A DNA stretch of 64,000 nucleotides from the NCBI RefSeq assembly GCF_030762805.1, contig NZ_CP129113.1, positions 510,001 to 574,000 of the forward strand, written 5' to 3'. Source of the stretch: Aciduricibacillus chroicocephali. GTDB lineage: Bacteria; Bacillota; Bacilli; Bacillales; Amphibacillaceae. The notes below the pieces were generated by a model, which did no database searches, was not told the DNA's origin, and saw nothing but the letters and a program-made list of their open reading frames with translations. This document shows, piece by piece, positions 55,488-63,879 of the stretch (the first letter of the stretch is position 1; every line of letters begins with the position of its first letter). The position numbers and the translations under genes were made by a program.

Positions 55488-55958
55488 ATGGAAGTAGTAT
55501 ATTTTGCAGGTGGATGTTTATGGGGAGTACAAGCTTTTATAGAAACTTTACCGGGAGTTAAGTTTACTGAAGCAGGAAGAGCTAATGGAACTAGCCATAC
55601 ACTTGAGGGTGATTATGATGGATACGCAGAATGTGTAAAAACAGAATTTGATCCAACGGTTGTAACAATTAAGGAATTAATGGCGTATTTTTTTGAAATC
55701 ATTGATCCATACAGTTTGAATAAACAAGGGCAGGATGTTGGCGAGAAATACAGAACTGGAGTATATAGTGAAAATGCAGAACATTTAAAGGAAGCAAAGA
55801 TATTTATAAAAGAGAGAAATGATTGTGATCTAATAGTTGTTGAAGTATTGCCTCTTACAAACTATGTGAGAAGTGCAGAGGAACACCAAGATAGATTAGC
55901 CAGATGTCCAAATGATTATTGTCATATCCCAAAGGAATTATTAAGCAAATATAAGTGA
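55488..55958 (+). CDS. msrA: Peptide methionine sulfoxide reductase MsrA, divergent
   Basis: MsrA reduces the S-epimer of methionine sulfoxide in oxidised proteins. The catalytic Cys lies in FAGGCLWGVQAF at residues 5-16, followed by DGYAECVKTEFDP (the usual GHAE motif is GYAE here) and NKQGQDVGEKYRTGVY. The 156-residue protein lacks the common resolving Cys-rich extension of some MsrA, though a Cys occurs near the end (ARCPNDYC). The ATG has AAGGGG seven bases upstream. The gene is visibly AT-richer than its neighbours and sits next to a repeat element, suggesting transfer. Confidence 0.85.
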   Translation: MEVVYFAGGCLWGVQAFIETLPGVKFTEAGRANGTSHTLEGDYDGYAECVKTEFDPTVVTIKELMAYFFEIIDPYSLNKQGQDVGEKYRTGVYSENAEHLKEAKIFIKERNDCDLIVVEVLPLTNYVRSAEEHQDRLARCPNDYCHIPKELLSKYK

Positions 55959-56025
55959 GGAAAATTTGTTTAGAGATACCTTAGGGGATAGAACCGTTTA
56001 ATGCTGTTAAACACTCTTGTCTTAT

Positions 56026-56064
56026 AAAAAAACCGCTTCGTCAATGTGACGGAGCGGTTTTTTT
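56026..56064. terminator. Bidirectional terminator after msrA
   Basis: AAAAAAACCGCTTCGTCA pairs with TGACGGAGCGGTTTTTTT around an ATG loop, with one G-T pair. It lies between convergent units. Confidence 0.95.
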
Positions 56065-56066
56065 GT

Positions 56067-56768
56067 CTACACTGTAAATCGTCTCATGAGTGTCCAGGAC
56101 AGACAGTAGATGGCAATTCCCACAAGCATCACTTCTCCAAAGAGGATCAGGCCCCAAGAGTTTACGAAGAAGTGATATGCATCTGCAATCCAACCTGTGA
56201 AGATGGACAAGATCAATATGAATGCCAGGAGGGCGAGAACACTACCTCCACCTGAAAGTCCATATTTATGGAACAGCAGACCGAATGTGAAGAAAACCGC
56301 CAGTATTGTAAAGACTAAAGTTGTGTCTACGAGCATTCGGTCAAACCAACTTTCATTTAGCCACATAGCCGGATGAATCAACATAAATTCCTTTGTACCC
56401 ATACCGAGGATACTTTTCAATGAATCAATAATCACTGTTACAGCATTAATAAGAAGTCCTTGAACAATAGATTCAATAAGAAAGAATGCGCCCAGACTTA
56501 CAAAAAGCATTTTTCGTGTACTTCCCATTTTGATTGCAAAGGGAAGTGTATTGCTTGCAAGCTTGAAGCTATGAATTGCAGCAAAAATATAAATTGGCAT
56601 GGAGATGAAGAAAGTCGCTACGCCTTCCTGACCGTAAAAATGGGTGACTACATACATTGTGACGAAGGAAATTATCAATAAAGAAAGTAAAATTGACCAG
56701 AAGACAGTAATTGTTCGCTTCGTATCAACTGTGAAAAAGTACATAAGACCTTGTATTTGTTTATTCAT
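56067..56768 (-). CDS. ABC transporter membrane subunit
   Basis: The 233-residue protein has six predicted helices (first about 20-40, last about 205-225) and no solute-binding or large outer domain. It follows the ATPase gene by two bases and the GntR gene before that, the arrangement of ytr-type and similar bacitracin/cell-wall-responsive ABC operons. Only one permease gene is present, so the transporter is probably a homodimer of this subunit with two copies of the ATPase. Substrate and direction of transport are unknown; export or envelope protection is more likely, as no binding protein is encoded. Confidence 0.8.
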   Translation of the reverse strand: MNKQIQGLMYFFTVDTKRTITVFWSILLSLLIISFVTMYVVTHFYGQEGVATFFISMPIYIFAAIHSFKLASNTLPFAIKMGSTRKMLFVSLGAFFLIESIVQGLLINAVTVIIDSLKSILGMGTKEFMLIHPAMWLNESWFDRMLVDTTLVFTILAVFFTFGLLFHKYGLSGGGSVLALLAFILILSIFTGWIADAYHFFVNSWGLILFGEVMLVGIAIYCLSWTLMRRFTV

Positions 56769-56770
56769 AA

Positions 56771-57628
56771 TTAACCAACCTGCCTTTCCTCTGTAAGATG
56801 AATCATAAGATCCTGAATTGGAATGCCTTCTGTGGACAATCCGGATGATTCAGCTTCGATTGCATTGCCTCTTACATAAGCAGTCATCATGCCTGCCAAA
56901 GCTTGTTGGCGAATAATATCCTTATCAGCAAGGAATGTTTCTACTTTATCCTTCGGTCCAGAGACAGCATATGTTTCATCTCTTAATTTCTCTGCCTCCT
57001 CTTTTAAGCGAAGCTTTCCATCCTGAATGATGATGACTTCTTCGAAAAGGAGACTTGCTTCGTCAATAAGATGAGTGGAAAAAATGAACATACGATTTTC
57101 ATTTTCATATTCTTCGAGCAGAATTTCATAAAAAAGTTTCCGCGCTGCTGCATCCATTCCAATATATGGCTCATCGAAAATGGTTATAGGAGCTTTGCTT
57201 GCTAGTCCAATTGTGATGCCGAGCGCTGAAGCCATTCCTTTAGATAATGTTTTTGCTTTCATATTTTTATTTAATTTGAATGTTTCAAGCAGTTGAGCTG
57301 CAAAGTTCTCATCCCAATTCGGATAGAAATAGGAGTAAGATTTCAAGATATGCTTGATCTTCAGGTCTTTCTTAAAATTGCCATCTTCCTTAATAAGGCA
57401 TACAAGACCCGCAACTTCTTGATTGTCAAAGGTCGGCTGGCCGTCAATGAGGATTTCCCCCTGACTAGGAAGCGTGAGCCCCGCCAGAATATCCATGATG
57501 GTTGTCTTACCAGCACCATTCCTGCCAAGCAAACCGTAGATTTTTGGTCCTTCCAATGTGAAAGATATATCGTCCAAAGCAAGCTTGTTCTTGTACTTTT
57601 TAGTAAGTTGCTTCACTTCAATTTTCAT
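56771..57628 (-). CDS. ABC transporter ATP-binding protein (YtrB-like)
   Basis: This 285-residue ATPase has Walker A GLLGRNGAGKTTIMD near residues 33-47. The signature is degenerate (TLSKGMASALG instead of LSGGQ) and Walker B reads ITIFDEPYIGMD, both typical of the YtrB-like subgroup. The switch His is in STHLIDEAS. The last 70 residues form a small regulatory domain. The start overlaps the end of the GntR gene by 11 bases. It powers the adjacent permease. Confidence 0.9.
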   Translation of the reverse strand: MKIEVKQLTKKYKNKLALDDISFTLEGPKIYGLLGRNGAGKTTIMDILAGLTLPSQGEILIDGQPTFDNQEVAGLVCLIKEDGNFKKDLKIKHILKSYSYFYPNWDENFAAQLLETFKLNKNMKAKTLSKGMASALGITIGLASKAPITIFDEPYIGMDAAARKLFYEILLEEYENENRMFIFSTHLIDEASLLFEEVIIIQDGKLRLKEEAEKLRDETYAVSGPKDKVETFLADKDIIRQQALAGMMTAYVRGNAIEAESSGLSTEGIPIQDLMIHLTEERQVG

Positions 57629-57992
57629 CAGATTCTCCTCCTTTGATCATTTCGACCAATTCATTCAGTCCTAGACCTAGGTTTTCTGCTTCTCTTTTTA
57701 GCGGCTTCATGTAGTCCTCATAGAAAGTCTGTTTACGTTTTTTGATTAGGATTGTTTTTGCTTCTTCTGCCACAAACATGCCGACACCCCGTTTTTTGTA
57801 CAAAATATTTTCAGCAACAAGTTCATTGATGCCTTTCGCTGCGGTAGCTGGATTAATCTTGTAAAACTGAGCAAATTCATTTGTAGAAGGGATACGTTCA
57901 TCCGCTTGCAGCGAGCCATTCATAATGTCGTTTTCCAACTGTTCTTTAATCTGTAGATAGATCGGTCTGCTGTCGTCCAGCTTGTTTTTCAT
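57618..57992 (-). CDS. YtrA-subfamily GntR regulator
   Basis: The 124-residue protein contains a GntR winged helix (PIYLQIKEQLENDIMNGSLQ, RIPSTNEFAQFYKINPATAA, KGINELVAENILYKKRGVG) and only a short C-terminal tail (about 50 residues), diagnostic of the YtrA subfamily. These repressors lack a large effector domain and control ABC operons in which they are encoded; the B. subtilis example responds to cell-wall antibiotics. A perfect 10-base inverted repeat lies 13 bases upstream. The gene leads the three-gene operon. Confidence 0.92.
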   Translation of the reverse strand: MKNKLDDSRPIYLQIKEQLENDIMNGSLQADERIPSTNEFAQFYKINPATAAKGINELVAENILYKKRGVGMFVAEEAKTILIKKRKQTFYEDYMKPLKREAENLGLGLNELVEMIKGGESDEN

Positions 57993-58004
57993 AAGATCGC
58001 CTCG

Positions 58005-58040
58005 TTATATGGTTCATTACTTGTGTAACTAACCATATAA
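58005..58040. promoter_or_regulatory. YtrA-type operator
   Basis: TTATATGGTT and AACCATATAA form a perfect inverted repeat with a 16-base spacer, just upstream of the GntR gene. This is the expected site for autoregulation by the YtrA-like repressor. Confidence 0.7.
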
Positions 58041-58177
58041 CCAATAAACCTAACTGTCAATAGCAAAACAATAAAGTTCGAGAAAACTGTGCATAAGACA
58101 AGGAGCCATACACACAAACCGGGCATAAATTTGTTAAAATATTCACAGACGAAACAATAGAAGGTGGACAAACATCA

Positions 58178-60133
58178 ATGGAAATTTTTGAAATAATCCT
58201 GTTCATGCTCAGTGCTGTGTTTATTTCAAATGTATTGAGCAAATTCATTCCGAATATTGCGTTTCCGCTTATTCAGATTGTGCTCGGCATTTGCTTAACA
58301 CTGCCATTTGCGAGCCATTCACTTGAACTAAGTCCTGAATTATTCCTGCTTTTGTTTATGGCGCCGCTCTTATTCAATGACGCTGCAAGAGTAGATAAAG
58401 GGGCAATTTGGGGATTAAGGAAACCGATTTTGCTCATGTCGCTCGGTCTGGTCTTCATGACGGTTCTGCTGCTTGGGCTATTCATACATTGGCTGCTGCC
58501 AGGCTTGCCATATGCCGCTGCATTTGCCTTGGCGGCTGCTTTAGGACCGACCGATGCGGTAGCAGTAGGTGCTTTGGCAAAAAAGGTGAAGGTACCACAT
58601 TCAATTATGCATACACTTGAAGGAGAGTCGCTTATCAATGATGCTTCTGGACTCGTTTCCTTCCAGTTCGCAGTAGCAGCACTATTAACAGGAACGTTCT
58701 CCATTGTGGACGCTGGGACAAGTTTCATTTTTCAGTCTGTTGGTGGTGTTCTTGTCGGTTCTGTGCTCAGCTTGCTTAAAATTGTTCTCATGCGCTGGTT
58801 GCGTAATTTTGGAGTGGAGAATGAAGTTTCTTACGTATTGATGGAAATTTTGCTTCCGTTTCTTATCTTCATGGCAGCAGAGGAATTGGGTGTAAACGGC
58901 ATCCTTGCTGTTGTTTTTGGAGGGATTGTACATTCACTCAGTTATAAGAAGCTGAATGCTGAAGTGGCACAGTTGAAATTGCTATCGAGAAGCACTTGGG
59001 CAATTATCTCGTACAGCTTGAATGGACTTGTATTCGTTCTTCTTGGGATGCAACTACCAAAAATCTTAGTAACAATATGGAAAAATGAATTTGTTAACAA
59101 TGGCATGCTCATTCTTTATATTGTCAGCATTACAGCAGTGTTGCTCGGCTTGAGATTAATCTGGGTGCGTCTATTTAACAACTTTGGAACTGAGCGAATA
59201 TCTCATGGGGGAAAAGAGTGGAAGACGACATTTCTCTATACAATTGCTGGTGTCAGAGGGACGATTACACTTGTAAGTGCGCTTTCCCTTCCGTTTGTCT
59301 TATCCGACGGAACGTTATTCGCAGAACGTGATCTGCTTTTGAGTATCGCTGCAGGGGTAATTCTGCTGACGCTGCTACTTGCAAACTTTACACTGCCATT
59401 ATTCGCTCCAAAGGCAGTGAGTGGAAAGGAAAGACCTGCAGTAGCTGAAGAAATCGCTATTCTGCGCAGAGTGACGAAGAAGCTTCGGGAGAAACGGACA
59501 GAGGATAATCAGGAAGCTGTGGGGCGAGTAATCAGGACATACAATGACCGAATCATGTCCCTTACGAGGTCGGGCGAAATGAGACAGGATGAAAAGAAGC
59601 TGCGTCGAATGATTCTCGATTGGCAGCTTGCGGATACGCTAAATCTAGTCAAGCAAGGGAAGGTTAAGCTGCGTATCGCTTATCCTGCTCTATGGAGACT
59701 TAACCGGAAACTGTTTATCATGTCACGGGAAAAACGGTACCGCCGGAATCTGCTCTATATTAGACTTCTTAAAAAGAGGTTCCATGCGGAGCATTTCCAC
59801 TTGCTTACTGCTGCCGAGCGCCGTGAACAGCATAAAAAGTTGTTCCGGAGCAACCGTGCGTTCATTCTTGAAAGGTTGAAGGATATGGATGAAAGTACAT
59901 TTCCGCGAGAGCTTGTTGAAATGTTTATCATGCTTTATCAGCGAAAAGAAGGACGTCGAAAAGCTAAGAAAGATACTGCAAGAGAAGAACGGAATCTTCT
60001 ATATTTTGCAATTCAGACGGAGAGAGATTACATCCAGCAGTTCTTTGAGAAGGGGAAAATTTCTCGCAATGATATGAAGCGTTTTCGTGAAAATTTGCTT
60101 GCAATAGAGAATAGTCTCAGTTTAAATGACTGA
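58178..60133 (+). CDS. CPA1-family Na+(K+)/H+ antiporter (NhaP/NhaK-type)
   Basis: Monovalent cation:proton antiporters of this family export Na+ or K+ in exchange for H+. The 651-residue protein has about 12 helices in residues 1-420 with GPTDAVAVGALAKK, LEGESLINDASGLVSFQFA (the Asn-Asp ion-binding pair) and TIAGVRGTITLVSALSLPFV. A charged cytoplasmic tail of about 230 residues follows, rich in Arg, Lys and Glu, probably for regulation. It resembles B. subtilis NhaK (YvgP). It is a single-gene unit, divergent from the ABC operon. Confidence 0.9.
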   Translation: MEIFEIILFMLSAVFISNVLSKFIPNIAFPLIQIVLGICLTLPFASHSLELSPELFLLLFMAPLLFNDAARVDKGAIWGLRKPILLMSLGLVFMTVLLLGLFIHWLLPGLPYAAAFALAAALGPTDAVAVGALAKKVKVPHSIMHTLEGESLINDASGLVSFQFAVAALLTGTFSIVDAGTSFIFQSVGGVLVGSVLSLLKIVLMRWLRNFGVENEVSYVLMEILLPFLIFMAAEELGVNGILAVVFGGIVHSLSYKKLNAEVAQLKLLSRSTWAIISYSLNGLVFVLLGMQLPKILVTIWKNEFVNNGMLILYIVSITAVLLGLRLIWVRLFNNFGTERISHGGKEWKTTFLYTIAGVRGTITLVSALSLPFVLSDGTLFAERDLLLSIAAGVILLTLLLANFTLPLFAPKAVSGKERPAVAEEIAILRRVTKKLREKRTEDNQEAVGRVIRTYNDRIMSLTRSGEMRQDEKKLRRMILDWQLADTLNLVKQGKVKLRIAYPALWRLNRKLFIMSREKRYRRNLLYIRLLKKRFHAEHFHLLTAAERREQHKKLFRSNRAFILERLKDMDESTFPRELVEMFIMLYQRKEGRRKAKKDTAREERNLLYFAIQTERDYIQQFFEKGKISRNDMKRFRENLLAIENSLSLND

Positions 60134-60137
60134 TCAG

Positions 60138-60174
60138 ATAAAAGGATCGGCTGAAATTCAGCCGATCCTTTTAT
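60138..60174. terminator. Bidirectional terminator
   Basis: ATAAAAGGATCGGCTGAA is followed after one base by its perfect complement. It lies between the convergent antiporter and HpaB-type genes. Confidence 0.95.
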
Positions 60175-61616
60175 TGTTTTAGTTTAAGGAAATTTCGAAT
60201 AGCTTGAGCATGTTTGTCTTTCGGATAGTTTTTATATAGGTCACTTGTGAGTCGAATTGGATCTCCAAAGAAATAACGTTCATATTGAGTTTGCCTTGTT
60301 CCAAAAGCACTCATAGTCAAGTCCCAGGCAAGAGTGAAAATCTTGACCCGTTCCTCTGCCGTTTTCGTTGCTCCTTGAACATATAGATCCAAATCTTTAC
60401 GAATGTCCGAGGCGAATGCCTTTTCGGTTGGCAATGTAATCAGTCCACTTGCTCCAAGCAGTTGTATAATCTCGCACAAACGAGGGTAGATTTTAGGGAA
60501 GACTGTGCCAGCGACCTTTAATGTGGAGAGATCTGGCCTCATATAGCCCCATTCATCAAGGGCGGCATGATTTTCTGCCTTTTCCATCAACGCTTTCATC
60601 GTTTCCAGTCCGATGATGATTTCGGACATTTTTCCTTGAATATGTTCGTATTCACCAATATTAATGGTTTCTACAATAAGTTCTGCGAGACCAAGGATGA
60701 ATTCCGTCTTTACAATTTGTCTTGTGATGACCTGGTGTTTAGCGAAAGAGTGGAAGCCGCTAACTGTAATGAACTCTTCAGCAACCTCGGCATTTTTGTA
60801 ATAAAATACCCTTTCCCATGGTACAAGAACATTGTCAAAAACGACGATGGAGTCAATTTCTTCGTACCTGGAACTGAGCGGATGATCGAATTCCGAGCTG
60901 CCGCCGACAAAAGAATTTCGGCAAATGAATCTAAGTCCTTCTGTGTCGGATGGAATTGCAAAAGCAAAAGCTTCATTTTCATTAAAGAAGTATTTGCCGA
61001 CACTAAAGACGAGCAGTTCATCAGTAAGACCGCCTTGAGTTGCGAGAAGACGTGCGCCTTTAATTAAGATACCTTTTTCATTTTCTTCAACGATTCTTGC
61101 AGCGATAGGTTCATCACTTTCTCCAAAATACATGGTTGAACGATTGACCTGTGGTGAAATGAATGTATGTGTAAAAGATAGGTCCTCTTCTCGAGCTTTT
61201 TCATGGAAGGCTTTAAGATGGTCGGGAAAGCAGTTATTCCTGTTCTCTAGCCAAGCTGCAGAGGAAGCAAGACCGGTCAGAACTGTGTTTAAATAGTCGG
61301 GGCTTCTCCCTAGTATGCCTCCTGTTTGTCTGGCCCACAGTTCAATCATATGTCTTCTTTTAAGAAGGTCTTCCTTTGTCCGTGGCATCAGGTACGACAT
61401 ACCGACTGGGTCGCCGGTTGTTGGTGACGGAAAGGTCATGATGTCTTTGAAAGCAGGTTTGAGCTGCATGTCATACAGGTGAGCTTTTGTTTGAAGGAGT
61501 CCTTTAAATGCTGGGTGCTCGGAAATTTTTCCGGTGATTTTCTGGCCGTCATACCAGATTTCTGTTTTTAGCTTATCCAATCGTTCAATATACTTTTTCC
61601 CATTAATTGATCCCAT
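60171..61616 (-). CDS. hpaB: 4-hydroxyphenylacetate 3-monooxygenase-type oxygenase (HpaB/YoaI-like)
   Basis: HpaB is the oxygenase of a two-component FADH2-dependent monooxygenase that ortho-hydroxylates phenols. The 481-residue protein shows MGSINGKKYIERLD, SYLMPRTKEDLLKRRHM, FTHTFISPQVNRS, GARLLATQGGLTDELLVF, DNVLVPWERVF and TYERYFFGDP-like QYERYFFGDPIR near the end, as in Bacillus/Thermus members (B. subtilis YoaI). No flavin reductase gene (hpaC) is adjacent, so it must use one encoded elsewhere, or its substrate may differ. It is a single-gene unit converging on the antiporter. Confidence 0.88.
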   Translation of the reverse strand: MGSINGKKYIERLDKLKTEIWYDGQKITGKISEHPAFKGLLQTKAHLYDMQLKPAFKDIMTFPSPTTGDPVGMSYLMPRTKEDLLKRRHMIELWARQTGGILGRSPDYLNTVLTGLASSAAWLENRNNCFPDHLKAFHEKAREEDLSFTHTFISPQVNRSTMYFGESDEPIAARIVEENEKGILIKGARLLATQGGLTDELLVFSVGKYFFNENEAFAFAIPSDTEGLRFICRNSFVGGSSEFDHPLSSRYEEIDSIVVFDNVLVPWERVFYYKNAEVAEEFITVSGFHSFAKHQVITRQIVKTEFILGLAELIVETINIGEYEHIQGKMSEIIIGLETMKALMEKAENHAALDEWGYMRPDLSTLKVAGTVFPKIYPRLCEIIQLLGASGLITLPTEKAFASDIRKDLDLYVQGATKTAEERVKIFTLAWDLTMSAFGTRQTQYERYFFGDPIRLTSDLYKNYPKDKHAQAIRNFLKLKQ

Positions 61617-61747
61617 TCGATCACCTCATTTAAGATTATGATTAAGGCACTATATTCTTTCTTGGTTTTCAATTTGGGAACAGGATTTATGGTTGTTGGC
61701 ATATTTTCAAATATAATAATGATAATTGATTTTTGGGAGGTTATGCA

Positions 61748-62569
61748 GTGGGGAAGCGTATTTCATTTTTAACACCAATTCTGTTGATTTTCACTCTGGT
61801 CGTAAGGGTGTTCAGTGAAGTGCATCGTTTTAAGGTGAATGAGGTTGTTTTCAAGTCAGATAAAATTCCTGCACAGTCTGGAGTTACAGTTTTACAAATT
61901 AGTGATTTGCATAATAGAGCTTTTGGCAAGGGGAATAAGCGGCTCGTCCATGCAGTAAAAGAAGCCAAGGCTGATTTGATTGTAATAACGGGTGATTTGA
62001 TCAGCAAAGATACTAAAAGTCTGAGAGCTGTCTTCTCATTCATCGAAAAAGTCGTAGATATTAATAAGCATGTATTCTTTATTTCCGGTAATCATGACTG
62101 GGCAAATTATCAGAACGAGGTATTGTTTGCTGGACTAGCGAAGCGAAATGTAAAAGTTTTGCACAATGATAGTGTCCAGTGGAAGAAAGGCAATTTCGTT
62201 TGCAATATTGTTGGGATTGATGATGCTTCAACAGATTACGAAGATATGGAGGCAGCATTTGCTAATATTGATAAAGATGCTTATACAATCTTCCTGTCCC
62301 ATACACCAGACATTGTAAAAAAATATAATGATATTCCTGCAAACCTGATCTTGAGCGGTCATACTCACGGTGGTCAAGTCCGGTTCCCGATTATCGGAGC
62401 AGTTATTGCGCCGGATCAGGGGTTCTTCCCGAAATTGGATAAAGGAGTCTTTGAAATTGGCTCCGACCAGAGCCTTTATATCGATAGTGGGCTTGGAACA
62501 AGCAGGGCTCCATTACGCTTTTTGAACAGAAGCCAGCTCAGCCTGATCAGAATTGAGAGTACATTGTAA
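61748..62569 (+). CDS. Membrane-anchored metallophosphoesterase (YkuE-like)
   Basis: A calcineurin-like phosphoesterase with a single N-terminal membrane helix (about residues 5-22). The five metal-binding blocks are present: LQISDLHNRAFG, VITGDLISKD, FISGNHDW, FLSHTPDI and LSGHTHGGQVRFP. The last block and PKLDKGVFEI, LYIDSGLGTSRAPLRF resemble YkuE/YpbG and UDP-2,3-diacylglucosamine-hydrolase-like proteins of bacilli. The GTG start, seven bases after GGGAGG, gives 273 residues. The substrate is unknown; in Gram-positives lipid or polyprenyl phosphates are plausible. It is a single-gene unit. Confidence 0.87.
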   Translation: MGKRISFLTPILLIFTLVVRVFSEVHRFKVNEVVFKSDKIPAQSGVTVLQISDLHNRAFGKGNKRLVHAVKEAKADLIVITGDLISKDTKSLRAVFSFIEKVVDINKHVFFISGNHDWANYQNEVLFAGLAKRNVKVLHNDSVQWKKGNFVCNIVGIDDASTDYEDMEAAFANIDKDAYTIFLSHTPDIVKKYNDIPANLILSGHTHGGQVRFPIIGAVIAPDQGFFPKLDKGVFEIGSDQSLYIDSGLGTSRAPLRFLNRSQLSLIRIESTL

Positions 62570-62672
62570 AGTTATTGTTTAATTTTTATTATTGAATTGA
62601 AGTAGTCGGCAACCCATGCTACATTGAATCCGCTTTGCCTTATAAATTAACAATTCATAAAGGGAGAGATCA

Positions 62673-63863
62673 ATGGAGGTCAGAAGGAAAAGCCGAATTA
62701 AAACACTTATAGAAATACTTATCGTTTCATTGAAGTTGGGATGCACATCATTTGGTGGGCCAATAGCGCACTTGGGTTACTTTCATCAGGAGTATGTCCG
62801 CCGAAGAAAGTGGATGGATGAGGAGAGCTATGCGGATCTTGTAGCACTCAGTCAATTTCTACCTGGGCCTGCCAGCAGCCAGGTGGGCATAGGTGTCGGT
62901 GTCATCCATGGTGGAGTAATAGGAGGAATCATTTCATTCGTTGGCTTCACACTTCCATCCGTGCTTGTACTCATTGTATTCGCTATGTATCTTCACACGT
63001 TCAACGTCAATGAGGCAGGATGGATCCATGGGCTAAAAATTGTCGCTGTCGTAGTCGTCGCACATGCAATTCTCGGGATGGCGAAAAAACTGACACCGGA
63101 TATGCCAAGACAAACAATCGCCTTGGCTGCTTTAATTGCTGTATTAGTCATTCCTGCGGCAACTATACAAATAATCGTCATTATACTGGCCGCGGTTGTG
63201 GGATTTTTAATTTATCGGAATCAAATAGCGGCGGATAAGCTGCAATCTATAAAACAGTTTCCTGTTTCCAGACGATTTGGCTTGTTATGTTTGGTAGCTT
63301 TTTTCTTACTTCTCTTTTTGCTGCCAATCTTGAGTAGGGTAATAAGTTCTGATTGGTTTGCAATCATCTCCGATTTTTATAGATCGGGTGCGCTTGTATT
63401 TGGGGGCGGTCATGTCGTACTGCCGTTGCTGGAACAAGCTTTTGTCCAAGCAGGCAGGCTAAATGAATCGCAATTCCTGGCCGGCTACGGAGTGACTCAA
63501 GCAGTTCCTGGTCCGCTATTCACTTTTGCTGCATACATAGGAACAATTATGAAAGGCTCATTAGGCGGTGTCATTGCGATTGTTGCGATTTTCTTGCCAG
63601 CATTTCTCCTCATTTTAGGAGTCTTGCCTTTTTGGAATACAATCCGTGGCAATGCGAAGGTCAAGGGAGCACTGATGGGGGTCAATGCTGCTGTAGTCGG
63701 AATTTTGTTAGCTGCACTGTACAATCCAATATGGACGACATCTATTTTGGATGTATATGATTTTGTCTTGGCGGCCATCTTGTTCGGAATGCTCGTATTC
63801 TGGAAAATGCCCCCGTGGACTGTCGTAATTGCTGGAATTTTAGGTGGATGGCTCATGTTATAA
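62673..63863 (+). CDS. chrA: Chromate transporter ChrA (long-chain CHR)
   Basis: CHR-superfamily proteins export chromate by ion coupling. The 396-residue protein holds two homologous CHR halves: SLKLGCTSFGGPIAHLGYFHQ and QFLPGPASSQVGIGVG in the first, FYRSGALVFGGGHVVLPLLE and GVTQAVPGPLFTFAAYIG in the second. Ten to twelve membrane helices are predicted. An AAAGGGAG site precedes the ATG. No ChrR reductase or regulator is adjacent, and many ChrA homologues have unknown natural substrates. Confidence 0.9.
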   Translation: MEVRRKSRIKTLIEILIVSLKLGCTSFGGPIAHLGYFHQEYVRRRKWMDEESYADLVALSQFLPGPASSQVGIGVGVIHGGVIGGIISFVGFTLPSVLVLIVFAMYLHTFNVNEAGWIHGLKIVAVVVVAHAILGMAKKLTPDMPRQTIALAALIAVLVIPAATIQIIVIILAAVVGFLIYRNQIAADKLQSIKQFPVSRRFGLLCLVAFFLLLFLLPILSRVISSDWFAIISDFYRSGALVFGGGHVVLPLLEQAFVQAGRLNESQFLAGYGVTQAVPGPLFTFAAYIGTIMKGSLGGVIAIVAIFLPAFLLILGVLPFWNTIRGNAKVKGALMGVNAAVVGILLAALYNPIWTTSILDVYDFVLAAILFGMLVFWKMPPWTVVIAGILGGWLML

Positions 63864-63879
63864 GCTGGTATTCAGTTCG

